Positions 19,427 to 27,645 of a DNA stretch of 64,000 nt are shown in pieces. The notes under the pieces were generated by a model that searched no databases, was not told the origin of the DNA, and worked only from the letters and a program-made list of their open reading frames with translations. Each line of letters starts with the position of its first letter. The first letter of the stretch is position 1. The DNA is from Tomocerus qinae (taxonomy: Eukaryota; Arthropoda; Collembola; Entomobryomorpha; Tomoceridae), in the NCBI GenBank assembly GCA_020055645.1, contig CM034546.1, positions 42,284,001 through 42,348,000 of the forward strand, given 5' to 3'. The position numbers and the translations under genes were made by a program.

Positions 19427-20262
19427 TGTTTAGTTATGTACTATCATAAAACCATAGATTATATGAACGTAGGTCAATGTTGTATGACATCACCATATAG
19501 ATATATAAGATATATTGTATAAGTAAGCAGATATAGATACGTATATATAGGCACTCTTATTACACACATGTAAGTACATTCCTTTCATTCACTTTGCTGA
19601 CTGTAACCGCACACATGCATTTATCTCATACATACCACAGTAGACACAGTTCATATACATAATACTTAGTGTAATAGTAATAATATTAATATAATGCCCT
19701 TTTGTGTAGCCATTAGTGTAGTACATTCACCCGATATATTTACCATTCAAGCAAGTAAATATTTTCTATTTATGTGCCAAGACTAGGTTAAGTTAAATAT
19801 TCTTAGGTTTTAATAAATCATGTTATCTAGGTTATTCTAAACCCGTTAAGTACCTAAACTTATTTGTAACACTTTCACTCTTGTATGTCAATCTTTAGGT
19901 TCCAGTTTCTTTACTGATAAGTAGGTTATTTATTATCCTACGACCTAAGTTTATGATTTGTACTAGATTTTAGTCTTAATGTAGAACATTACTTACTTGT
20001 GAATTAGTATATAAGCCGTATCAATTTCAGTGAATAAATACTTCAAGTTTACCAATGCAAGTCACATCTTCTCCTGAGTTTTTATTTCTACTGGCCAAGG
20101 AGTTTTTCCACACTCCTTTACATTAACATACCTAGTATTACTCATATATTGCATACTACGAGCTAGGAATTACTTGAATTCCTTTCCAATGATAGCTAGA
20201 ATCTACGAGTGTTATTATCAAAGAGTTAGTTATTTTACAGGTTCTAGACATATCACTATTCA
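19427..20262 (+). repeat. BEL 3' LTR
   Basis: It is 836 bp, TG...CA, followed directly by the CCAGT duplication. The TATA-like and AATAAA signals are at the positions matching the 5' copy. It is nearly identical to the 5' LTR except for a patch at about 20150-20198. Confidence 0.93.
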
Positions 20263-20668
20263 CCAGTCAATACTACTTCTGCTTGCTAGACTTCAGCAGG
20301 GCAGGGTAATCTCCAGTCGATCAGGTGTACATTTTTGATATTAACTTAAAATTATTTCATAAGAATTCTAAGCAATAGATTATAGCAGTTCAAAAATCAG
20401 GTGTTTATCTGTCTTGAATCTCTGTCTATAATACGACAATAAATCTCCATAAGTATAACATTTCTTCAGATATCATTCCACGACTACGGAGTGGAAATTG
20501 AGAAGCAGTGAGTGGGCTAAATGGCGAGTGTGTTGTAAGTGCCGTAAATTTGATTTTGGGCATTTAATATTTTTCAGGCGTCACTAATGCCGCCAACTAT
20601 TGTGCCTAAGTGCAACAATCTAGTCTGAGGGGAACACTTTATCCTTCCTAGTCTCCTATCCCTCCCAC
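20263..20668 (+). other. Host DNA between the two retroelements: R1 remainder and end of a TIR element
   Basis: 20263-20400 is the rest of the R1 copy split by BEL. 20620-20668 (TATCCTTCCTAGTCTCCTAT and neighbours) matches the right end of the long-TIR element at 47028-47058. No gene is seen. Confidence 0.7.
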
Positions 20669-20672
20669 AGTC

Positions 20673-21096
20673 TATGAGGGTGTGGACGCAAGTGCTCACG
20701 AAATATGCAGTCCGCATACACGTAGAGCGGTCCTAGTTCGCCTTTATTCTATTTATGCCAGAAATGATGAAATAATATGTATGATTCAAGTTACCCGTGA
20801 TACCGAAAAGTCCAATAATGCCCGATGATCCACAGGAAAGTTCAGGAACACAATGTGTTATTTATTGCACACAAAGAATATTCAACTAGAATGGAAAAGT
20901 GTACTTTAGAAAATAAAGAAATAAATGTAATGAACACAAAACTGGCGTAGTCTCCCCGTCCCAGGTTCTCCAGCAACTGCCGTGTCAAACGGAGCTCCTC
21001 GCGTAGTCTTTCCGCTGCACTATGCAAATTGGTGGGTTGCTGAGGTGGATGGTTGGGTGGTGACGTCATGAGGAGTGGGCTGTAGCCATCCTCATA
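20673..21096 (-). repeat. Gypsy 3' LTR
   Basis: It is 424 bp with 7-bp inverted ends (TATGAGG/CCTCATA). It holds a 75-codon open frame on the minus strand (20842-21069), also intact in the other LTR. It supplies the stop codon of the exonuclease ORF. Confidence 0.93.
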
Positions 21097-23131
21097 TCCT
21101 CCCCCACTTCGATCCCCCCCTCACTGTGCGGGTGTCGGATCGAAACCGCTGGTCATACGCAGGAAAATGGTGTCGTCCGAGATCGTTTGTTGTCTCCGTG
21201 ACAGTCCTCCTATGGTAATACTCTTCCCTTGGTCTCGTACGATACTCTGGCATCCTTGACGGCTGTCTTTCGTTCTGTGGTCTCATCCGATTGTCTCGTA
21301 TCCTGTTATCCGGTTTGGTTCCTCTCGATGTCGAAGGACCATTCTGTCTATGGTTCTGCTGTAACTTCTTCCTAAGTCTCTTGATCTCCTGGTTTTTCCT
21401 GTAGAGTTTGTCTTTCAAGAGTTGCTTCTGATAGGCTTCTGGATGTTCTTCCTTCAGATGAGCTAATTTGGCCTTCCGGTTCCTCTTATTCGGGCAATTC
21501 TTCCCTAAGTGGCCTTTGAGTTGACATTTACTACATCTTACTGTTGAGAGATCTTGGTGTCCATTTGGTACTTGATCAGCTTCCGGTTGATCTGGTCTCC
21601 TTGGTGGTTTTAAGTCATTGTGACTGTTGACATTTGGAGGTACTCTTCGTGGCTGGTCAGAAGTACTTTCTCCAACTTTCTCTCTTGGTGGGGTTGCGAA
21701 CTCATTGTCCGGTGCGTCGACACGTAAGACGTCGTCTTCCCATGATTCTTCCTGGGGATCCGCTGCAAAGAATTTTGGAGCATTCGTCATGATGATGGTT
21801 TCGTCGTCACTGACTATCTCGTAGTATTCAACGTTGCTGTCCTCGTCGTCTGATAATGGGGGTCCAAGTGTAGTATGTCCCGCCGGCTGATTCTCGATAA
21901 CTGCGTCCTCAGTAAAGATGTCTACTATATGTTGGCGGTATGGAAGAATTAAAACATCCGTGAATGGATCTAGTATTTTTGCCACTTCCTCGAAGGATTT
22001 AGGATTCTTCTGTACCAATGTCCGCAAAGTATATGACGAAATAAGATTGAGCTCGCTCTCATCTAAAGATTTTGCCATGTCCCGCCTCCATTCGTATAGG
22101 TCTACTAGTAGTTCTTTCTGCTTCGCTGAAAACTTCCCGAACTCAGGATCTGCTTTCGGATTGGGGGCTTTTCTATGACTGTAGATGACGTTAGCAGTCT
22201 TGTTGGACTTCTTTATGATGTCCCGTCCATCAACTGTGTCATCGATATGATGGTAACATTTTGCCCAAACTTCCATAAGTTTAGCACTGTCTGTTGCCGC
22301 ATACTTCCGCTGTCTATCATGAAGTGGTCGCTTCCTCCAGTCAGAGTAGGTGCAGAGATGATCCGAAGTAAACGTAGGTTCTTTTAGAATTGTTCGGACC
22401 ATAGTGTCAAAAGCGACGTTTTCGCTTCCACCGACGATCTTGAAGTACAAGTGTTGAGTGTCAATAAGTCCAACGGTGAAGATTTGGTAGTCTCTTTGAA
22501 GATGTCGAAAGTCATTAGATGAGCCATGAGCTATTTTGATGACATCCGGGCTTTCAAAAATTGGTTTGAGACGTTTTACGATAAACTTGGTCATTCCGGG
22601 TGCAAAGGGGTCAATGAGGTAGGTCTTCCCCATGGTTGAGATTTGGATTAATGCAGTCATTCCGTGAAACGAATGAGTGTCGTGGTTCTCCAGGTCAAAG
22701 GCAAAAACTGTCACATTTTTCAATCTGCGGTATAAGTCTTCGGCTCTATTGTTGTCATTGACGAACAGTGTATGGCCAACCGATTCTGGTTTAGGTTTAA
22801 GCATAGTTTTGGTCGGTTTCCAAGTTCTGATGATCTCGGCATTCGGATTTCTTGAAACCGGAAATTCGTCTTGACGGTTCAGGTAACGTCTTTCGTTCAG
22901 ATACTCTGGATTCTCTTCTTGAGGCCTCTTGAGACAAACTCCTAATTGACGTGAAGCTTTCCTGACTTTCACATGATATTTGTCCTCCGGATCGTACGGA
23001 AGCTTAAATGTATGATCCCCGAACAAATCTTGCTTGGCGGCTACGCTTCCAGTTGACTTCCGGGTGAACACACCCTTAGTATTGCGCTCCCGCAGGTTGT
23101 TACGATGCCCGTCTTTCACGTATCTTGACAT
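21092..23131 (-). CDS. Element-borne DEDDy 3'-5' exonuclease with HRDC domain and CCHC knuckle
   Basis: This 679-aa ORF resembles the RNA-processing exonuclease Rrp6/EXOSC10. Residues about 120-300 form the exonuclease domain. Motif I is FAFDLENH (D146, E148), motif II is SSNDFRHLQ (D207), and motif III is YAATD (Y277, D281), so all DEDDy catalytic residues are present. SDWRKRPL also fits Rrp6. Residues about 335-405 match an HRDC domain. A retroviral-type CCHC knuckle (C533, C536, H541, C546) and a basic tail follow. An acidic linker joins HRDC and knuckle. The ATG is one base after a splice-acceptor-like CCACAG (23133-23137). The end reads through the polypurine tract and stops inside the LTR. 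It likely degrades or trims RNA from the 3' end; targets are unknown. It replaces env. The CCHC knuckle is not part of standard Rrp6. Confidence 0.9.
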   Translation of the reverse strand: MSRYVKDGHRNNLRERNTKGVFTRKSTGSVAAKQDLFGDHTFKLPYDPEDKYHVKVRKASRQLGVCLKRPQEENPEYLNERRYLNRQDEFPVSRNPNAEIIRTWKPTKTMLKPKPESVGHTLFVNDNNRAEDLYRRLKNVTVFAFDLENHDTHSFHGMTALIQISTMGKTYLIDPFAPGMTKFIVKRLKPIFESPDVIKIAHGSSNDFRHLQRDYQIFTVGLIDTQHLYFKIVGGSENVAFDTMVRTILKEPTFTSDHLCTYSDWRKRPLHDRQRKYAATDSAKLMEVWAKCYHHIDDTVDGRDIIKKSNKTANVIYSHRKAPNPKADPEFGKFSAKQKELLVDLYEWRRDMAKSLDESELNLISSYTLRTLVQKNPKSFEEVAKILDPFTDVLILPYRQHIVDIFTEDAVIENQPAGHTTLGPPLSDDEDSNVEYYEIVSDDETIIMTNAPKFFAADPQEESWEDDVLRVDAPDNEFATPPREKVGESTSDQPRRVPPNVNSHNDLKPPRRPDQPEADQVPNGHQDLSTVRCSKCQLKGHLGKNCPNKRNRKAKLAHLKEEHPEAYQKQLLKDKLYRKNQEIKRLRKKLQQNHRQNGPSTSRGTKPDNRIRDNRMRPQNERQPSRMPEYRTRPREEYYHRRTVTETTNDLGRHHFPAYDQRFRSDTRTVRGGSKWGRI
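21095..21125 (-). other. Gypsy polypurine tract
   Basis: On the minus strand the purine-rich AGTGGGGGAGGA lies against the 3' LTR, with GAGGGGGGGAT just upstream. It overlaps the last codons of the exonuclease. Confidence 0.7.
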
Positions 23132-23150
23132 CCTGTGGATATTTAAGAAA
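23132..23150 (-). promoter_or_regulatory. Candidate splice acceptor for the exonuclease mRNA
   Basis: On the minus strand a T-rich run ends in AAATATCCACAG, then a single G, then the ATG. This is a good 3' splice site. It fits a spliced subgenomic message like that used for env in errantiviruses. The matching donor was not identified. Confidence 0.55.
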
Positions 23151-23257
23151 ATATTGAGTGTATTGAATTATCACTTAAGTCCGGGAACGCACTTAGTATG
23201 GTGACTGTATTATGACGTGTATATCTGCGAAACAGTACAGTATTTACACGTACACGG

Positions 23258-23630
23258 GTTTTAACACCGTGGGTTGACGTTTAAAAGATGGTAACCCCAG
23301 TGAGTTGACTATTCTTAAGTAGTAACCTCAGTGGGTTGACGCTTAATACATGGTAACCTCAGTGAGTTGACTGGTTCTGAGTAGTAACCTCAGTGGGTTG
23401 ACTGCTATTTGAGTGGTAACCTCAGTGAGTTAACTAGTTCTGAGTAGTAACCTCAGTGGGTTGACTGCTATTAGAGTGGTAACCTCAGTGAGTTGACTGG
23501 TATTATAGTGGTAACCTCAGTGGGTTGACTGCTATTAGAGTGGTAACCTCAGTGAGTTGACTGTTATTAGAGTGGTAACCTCAGTGGGTTGACTGCTATT
23601 ATAGTGGTAACCTCAGTGGGTTGACGTTGT
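23258..23630. repeat. 32-bp minisatellite inside the gypsy element
   Basis: About eleven to twelve copies share the core GGTAACCTCAGTGRGTTGAC plus a variable 12-bp spacer such as TGCTATTAGAGT. GTGAG and GTGGG variants alternate along much of the array, suggesting a two-unit higher-order repeat. The spacing is close to 31-32 bp throughout. Confidence 0.9.
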
Positions 23631-23881
23631 AGAGGTGCCCTTATCTAATGGAGATTGTTGTGGTGACCAGTTGGCTAACACGCCGATGTATGTCTATCTG
23701 TGTTTATTTAAATAATTTAGCTGGAATATGCAAAATTTTTGTTTATGTGTCCTGTTATGATGCCAATTGAAATTGAAAGTACGGATGAAGAATATCCGTA
23801 CCACGGTAAGAATGTGATACACACAATAATACACTAACTTAACCTATAATGAACTTCTATATACAGTATAAAAGAAGATGT

Positions 23882-24552
23882 TTAGTGGTAGTATTTTGAG
23901 TACTGTCCAGGGACGTACTGATGTCGTTTCGGGCGCAGAGTATTAGAGTCGCCCGTAGAAACTTCTGGCTTCTTTCTTGATTTTGAAGGAATTTTTGAAA
24001 CAGAAACATTTTTTTGTGGTTTTGGCATTTTTAAATAAAGTTTAGGAGTATTTTTCGAACGTTTTAAATACGGTTTTATATCCGAGACGTGTCTCTTCCC
24101 TAACGAAGATTTTGTCTTCTCGTCAAAGATTTCATAAGTGACAGGTGTGATCTGTGACTTAATGATGAACGGACCTTTCCACGCGGGGGCTAACTTCGCA
24201 GAAAAGTTCAGCGCCGCATCGGAGAGTACGTGGTTCCTTATTAACACTTGCTGATCCACAGCATAGGAAACTTGACGATGATGGCGATCATAGTCATCCT
24301 TATACGCAACTTGGGCTTCATCAATGTTGTCCCTAACCCAATTGATGATCTGCAACAGTTGAGCTGGGACTTCTTCCAACTTCTTCCTCGCAGCATCAAA
24401 ATCAATTTCTCTTGATTCCATGAGTGTCCTATCGAATGGTAAAGCAATCTCTCTTCCGAGGTTAAGCAAAGCAGGGCTGGCTTGAGTAGTGTCATGCACA
24501 GCAGAACGTAACCCGATTCCGAAGAACTGCAGTTGCTCATCCCACGAAGATT
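23882..24552 (-). pseudogene. Gypsy integrase C-terminal part, displaced by an insertion
   Basis: The frame beginning with SSWDEQLQFFG continues the gypsy integrase after its catalytic core. It includes the usual ALLNLGREI text. The C-terminal chromatin-contact-type fold follows (VLIRN, LAPAWKGPF, HVSDIKPYL), then a basic tail. It is out of frame with the upstream pol because a 44-bp telomeric palindrome sits between them. The ATG at 24499 is internal and probably not a true start. Confidence 0.85.
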
Positions 24553-24553
24553 G

Positions 24554-24597
24554 TTAGGTTAGGTTAGGTTAACCTAACCTAACCTAACCTAACCTAA
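24554..24597. repeat. Palindromic telomere-type insert in the integrase gene
   Basis: It has three TTAGG units plus TT, then AACCT repeats ending CCTAA, 44 bp in total, meeting head to head at 24570/24571. The inferred frame displacement between the two integrase parts equals 44 modulo 3. No obvious target duplication is seen. TTAGG is the canonical arthropod telomere unit. Confidence 0.85.
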
Positions 24598-27500
24598 ACA
24601 CTTAATCATAGTCTTCAATGTACTATTCACTCTTTCGACCTGGTTAGGTTGCGGGTGATACACACTCGTAAACCTGTGATCCACACTCCAGTCTTTACAT
24701 AACTTCTTCAACTTCTTAGAGATAAATTGAGCTCCATTATCTGAAATAAGTATTTTTGGGGCTCCAAAATGACAAAAGATCCACTCCAGCCAATACTTCA
24801 ACTGCGATGAAGTCGCTGCTCTCATTGGGATCAACTCAACCCATTTTGACAATTGGTCTTGAACAACCAGTAAATATTTATTCGCTCGTCCTCCCGAACT
24901 GGTGGGGAACGGTCCTTGAAAATCCACATATAGTGTATGAAAAACGGTCGGTGCGACGTCCGAAATTCCCATCAAACCTGCTTTCAGTTGATGCGATGCT
25001 TTAACTTTTTGACAAGTGTCGCAAGACTTAACATATTCTCTCACATCTTCCTCTAAATTGGGCCAGTACGCTCGTGATCTCACACGACGTAAAGTCTTCC
25101 TTATGCCCATATGACACGCTTCAGGTACATCATGAAACTGAAACAACACGTGTGTCCTCAAACTCTTCGGAATAAATGGAAGTAAGTATTTCTGTGACTT
25201 CTCCTGTTCAGTGTTGGCTTCTCCAGTACCAACTTTTTCACTATTCTTGCTTTTAGTGTGACCGCGTGCACTCGGTTCCCGCACACTATTATCCAACTTG
25301 GGAGTAACGGTTTTGCCATTAACCCTACTGTCATCTGTAGAATTTACTACTTTCTTCGATGCAGCTTCCTTAAGCAATTTCTTAGAACATCCTTGCTTCT
25401 CATCCATGCTAGGTTTACTGCCTTCTTCTGCTGATTGCGCAACTTCAGCAGATGCAGTCTTCAATTCAGCTCGTTCCTCTTCTGAATTCGCTCTCAGGTG
25501 ACCCTCACCATGAGCTGAACGATTCACGCTCCTCCAATTCAAGTCCATGACTTTGTAGAGTAGATTGTCCTTGAAGCAGTACTGTGAGTTCTTCGTGGCC
25601 ATCGAATTACCCATTACTGACTTCAGAATCTTGTTGCATTCTTCATCCGTTTTCTGTTCTTTTCTGATCTTTGCAAGATCTGGACCTTTAAATAGTAATC
25701 CAAAACATGGAACGAACATGACATCCGGATCCTCATCGACAAAATTAGACTCATTTCCCGTAGGTTCCACTGGAGCTCGCGACAACGCGTCCGCTATCAC
25801 ATTCTCCTTGCCTGAAATATGGCGAATCTTGTCTAAATAAGGTTGTAACCGAAGTGCCCATCTTCCTAGTTTGGTGTTTGAGTCCTTGTTTCCGTTTAAA
25901 TATTGCAAAGCTTTATTATCCGTTAAAATGAAGAAGTCTTCACCCCAGATGTAGTCATAAAACTTCTCTACTGCCCACAAGATTGCTAAGAGTTCCTTTT
26001 CGCATGCATGAAGACTTAGCTCAGATTGTCGTAATAACTTGCTAGCAAACTGAATGATTCTTTCCTTCCCGTCGATGTTCTGCGTTAGAATAGCTCCTAG
26101 TCCAATACTAGATGCGTCGCACTTGATGATGATTGGATATTCGTAGTCGATCCCGTTGAGCATTGTGTTTTCGCACATATACGATTTTAAGGTTTCAAAG
26201 GATTTCTGCTGTCTACTTCCCCAATACCAAGTCGTCTTCTTCCTTAACAAAGAGTTTAAGGGTTCTGCAAGTGTGGCGAAGTGTGGGATGAACGCTTGAC
26301 AGTATCCAATTTTTCCTAAGAATCTTCTAACTTCCTGTACATTCTTTGGAGCTGGATATTCCTTGACTGCTCTAATTTTCTCTGGATCCATACTAATACC
26401 TTGAGCGCTGATTACGTGACCCAAAAATGTTATAGAAGTCTTTGCAAACTCGCATTTTTCTCTGTTTATAGACAAATTTGCTTGCTTCAATCTATCGAGG
26501 ATAATCTGCACGTGTTTGTAGTGTTCTTCTAAAGTTTGTGAAAATATAATAATGTCGTCGACAAAAACGAAAGCGAAGTTCCCGATTAATCCATCCAAAA
26601 CTTTGTTCATGAGTTCCACAAAAGTTTTCGGTGCATTCTTAAGTCCAAATGGCATTACTAAAAATTCGTATAGAACGCCATCTACTGTGAAAGCTGTCTT
26701 CTCAATACTATCTTTATGCATTGGAATCTGCCAAAATCCTGACCGTTGATCGATACGACCAAAGTAAGCTGCTTTCGGTAAGCTCTTTAAGATGTGTTGT
26801 CCGTTGTGCATCGGAGTCCTGTTTGTTCTTGTTACTTTGTTGACTTTCTTGAAGCTGACACACATTCGTAAGTCTCCGTTGTGTTTGGGAGCCATGACAA
26901 CGTTAGAGTTGTAAGGAGAATTTGACTGACGAATTAATCCTTTCCTGACAAGGTCTTCGGTTTGTCGTCGAATTTCTTCGGCTATTTTTCTACCCGGTCT
27001 TCTGTACGGTGTATATACAGGTGTATCAAGTGCATCGATGTAATGTTCGATAAGAGTTGTTTTTCCGAGCACATTTTTCCCAGTTACTGTAGGATATTGG
27101 TCTAATAGATCGTTAAACATTTTCTGGATATCTTGTTCCGTTACTGATCTTACTTCATTAAAATTAAGTGCAAATAGATACTTCCTCGGTGTTCGATTGA
27201 TGATTGAATAATTTCGGTGTTTCGGATCGTCCTTTAACCAAAACGTATTTCCCTCGTAGTCTAAAACCATACGTGAAGATATAATAAGATCTTTCCCAAT
27301 CAACACAGGAACAGCCAATTTTTCCATAACGTAAAATCGATGAGTAATCCTTTTATGGCCTAATTGAATTTCTAAGATTAACTTGCCGATTGGAGTAACT
27401 TTTTGTCCATCAGCCATAGTTTGTGGTCTGACGGGACACGTTTCGATTCTTCTAGCAATTTTCTGTGCAAAAGATTTCCGAATAAATGAAAAATCCGAAC

Positions 27501-27645
27501 CCGGATCGATATATGAAGGAGTTACTGTAGCTGTGTCGTTGAAAAATACTGAAACTGCTGATAAACGTTGGTTTAGTTCTTCATCTTTTATGGGAAGACA
27601 GACATCAGGAAAATATTCTGCCTCCCCCGTTACTGGTTTAAAGAA
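24589..27645 (-). pseudogene. Gypsy Pol: protease, RT, RNase H and integrase core
   Basis: The frame opens at 27645 and overlaps gag by 16 nt in the -1 frame. The protease region has IDPGSDFSFI where D-T/S-G is usual. RT has LVMPFGLKNAP and FVFVDDIIIFS. RNase H has IKCDASS, a catalytic Glu in CEKELLAIL, and FILTDNKAL. A low-complexity, charged insertion of about 100 residues (around 25240-25550) follows. The integrase then has its HHCC finger and the DDE residues in YVDFQGP, ISDNGAQF and NQVERVNS. The frame runs into the telomeric insert and stops at 24589. Pol is therefore truncated in this copy, although RT and RNase H are intact. Confidence 0.9.

Larger units (their letters stand above)
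4478..20262 (+). mobile_element. BEL/Pao endogenous retrovirus-like element with a captured GPCR
   Basis: This is a complete LTR element of about 15.8 kb. LTRs are at 4478-5317 and 19427-20262, starting TG and ending CA. The 5-bp target duplication CCAGT (4473-4477 and 20263-20267) fits BEL/Pao. The order is leader, gag, aspartic protease, RT, RNase H, integrase, a seven-transmembrane receptor, Gn-Gc-like envelope, two coiled-coil ORFs, a polypurine stretch and the 3' LTR. The pol order with a C-terminal DUF5641-like segment, and the DUF1759-like gag, are characteristic of BEL/Pao. The LTRs are almost identical outside one patch, so the insertion is young. Two in-frame stops lie in the envelope region. 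Usual BEL elements are 5-9 kb, so this one is unusually long. Confidence 0.95.
23132..23881 (-). other. Gypsy spacer between pol and the exonuclease
   Basis: A non-coding stretch of 750 bp separates the integrase stop from the exonuclease start. Half of it is the minisatellite listed next. The remainder shows no open frame of note. It may hold a promoter or splicing signals for the exonuclease. Confidence 0.6.

Noticed and set aside
23258-23630. CRISPR-like array
   Set aside because: The units are contiguous with short degenerate spacers inside a eukaryotic retroelement, and there are no cas genes. It is a minisatellite.
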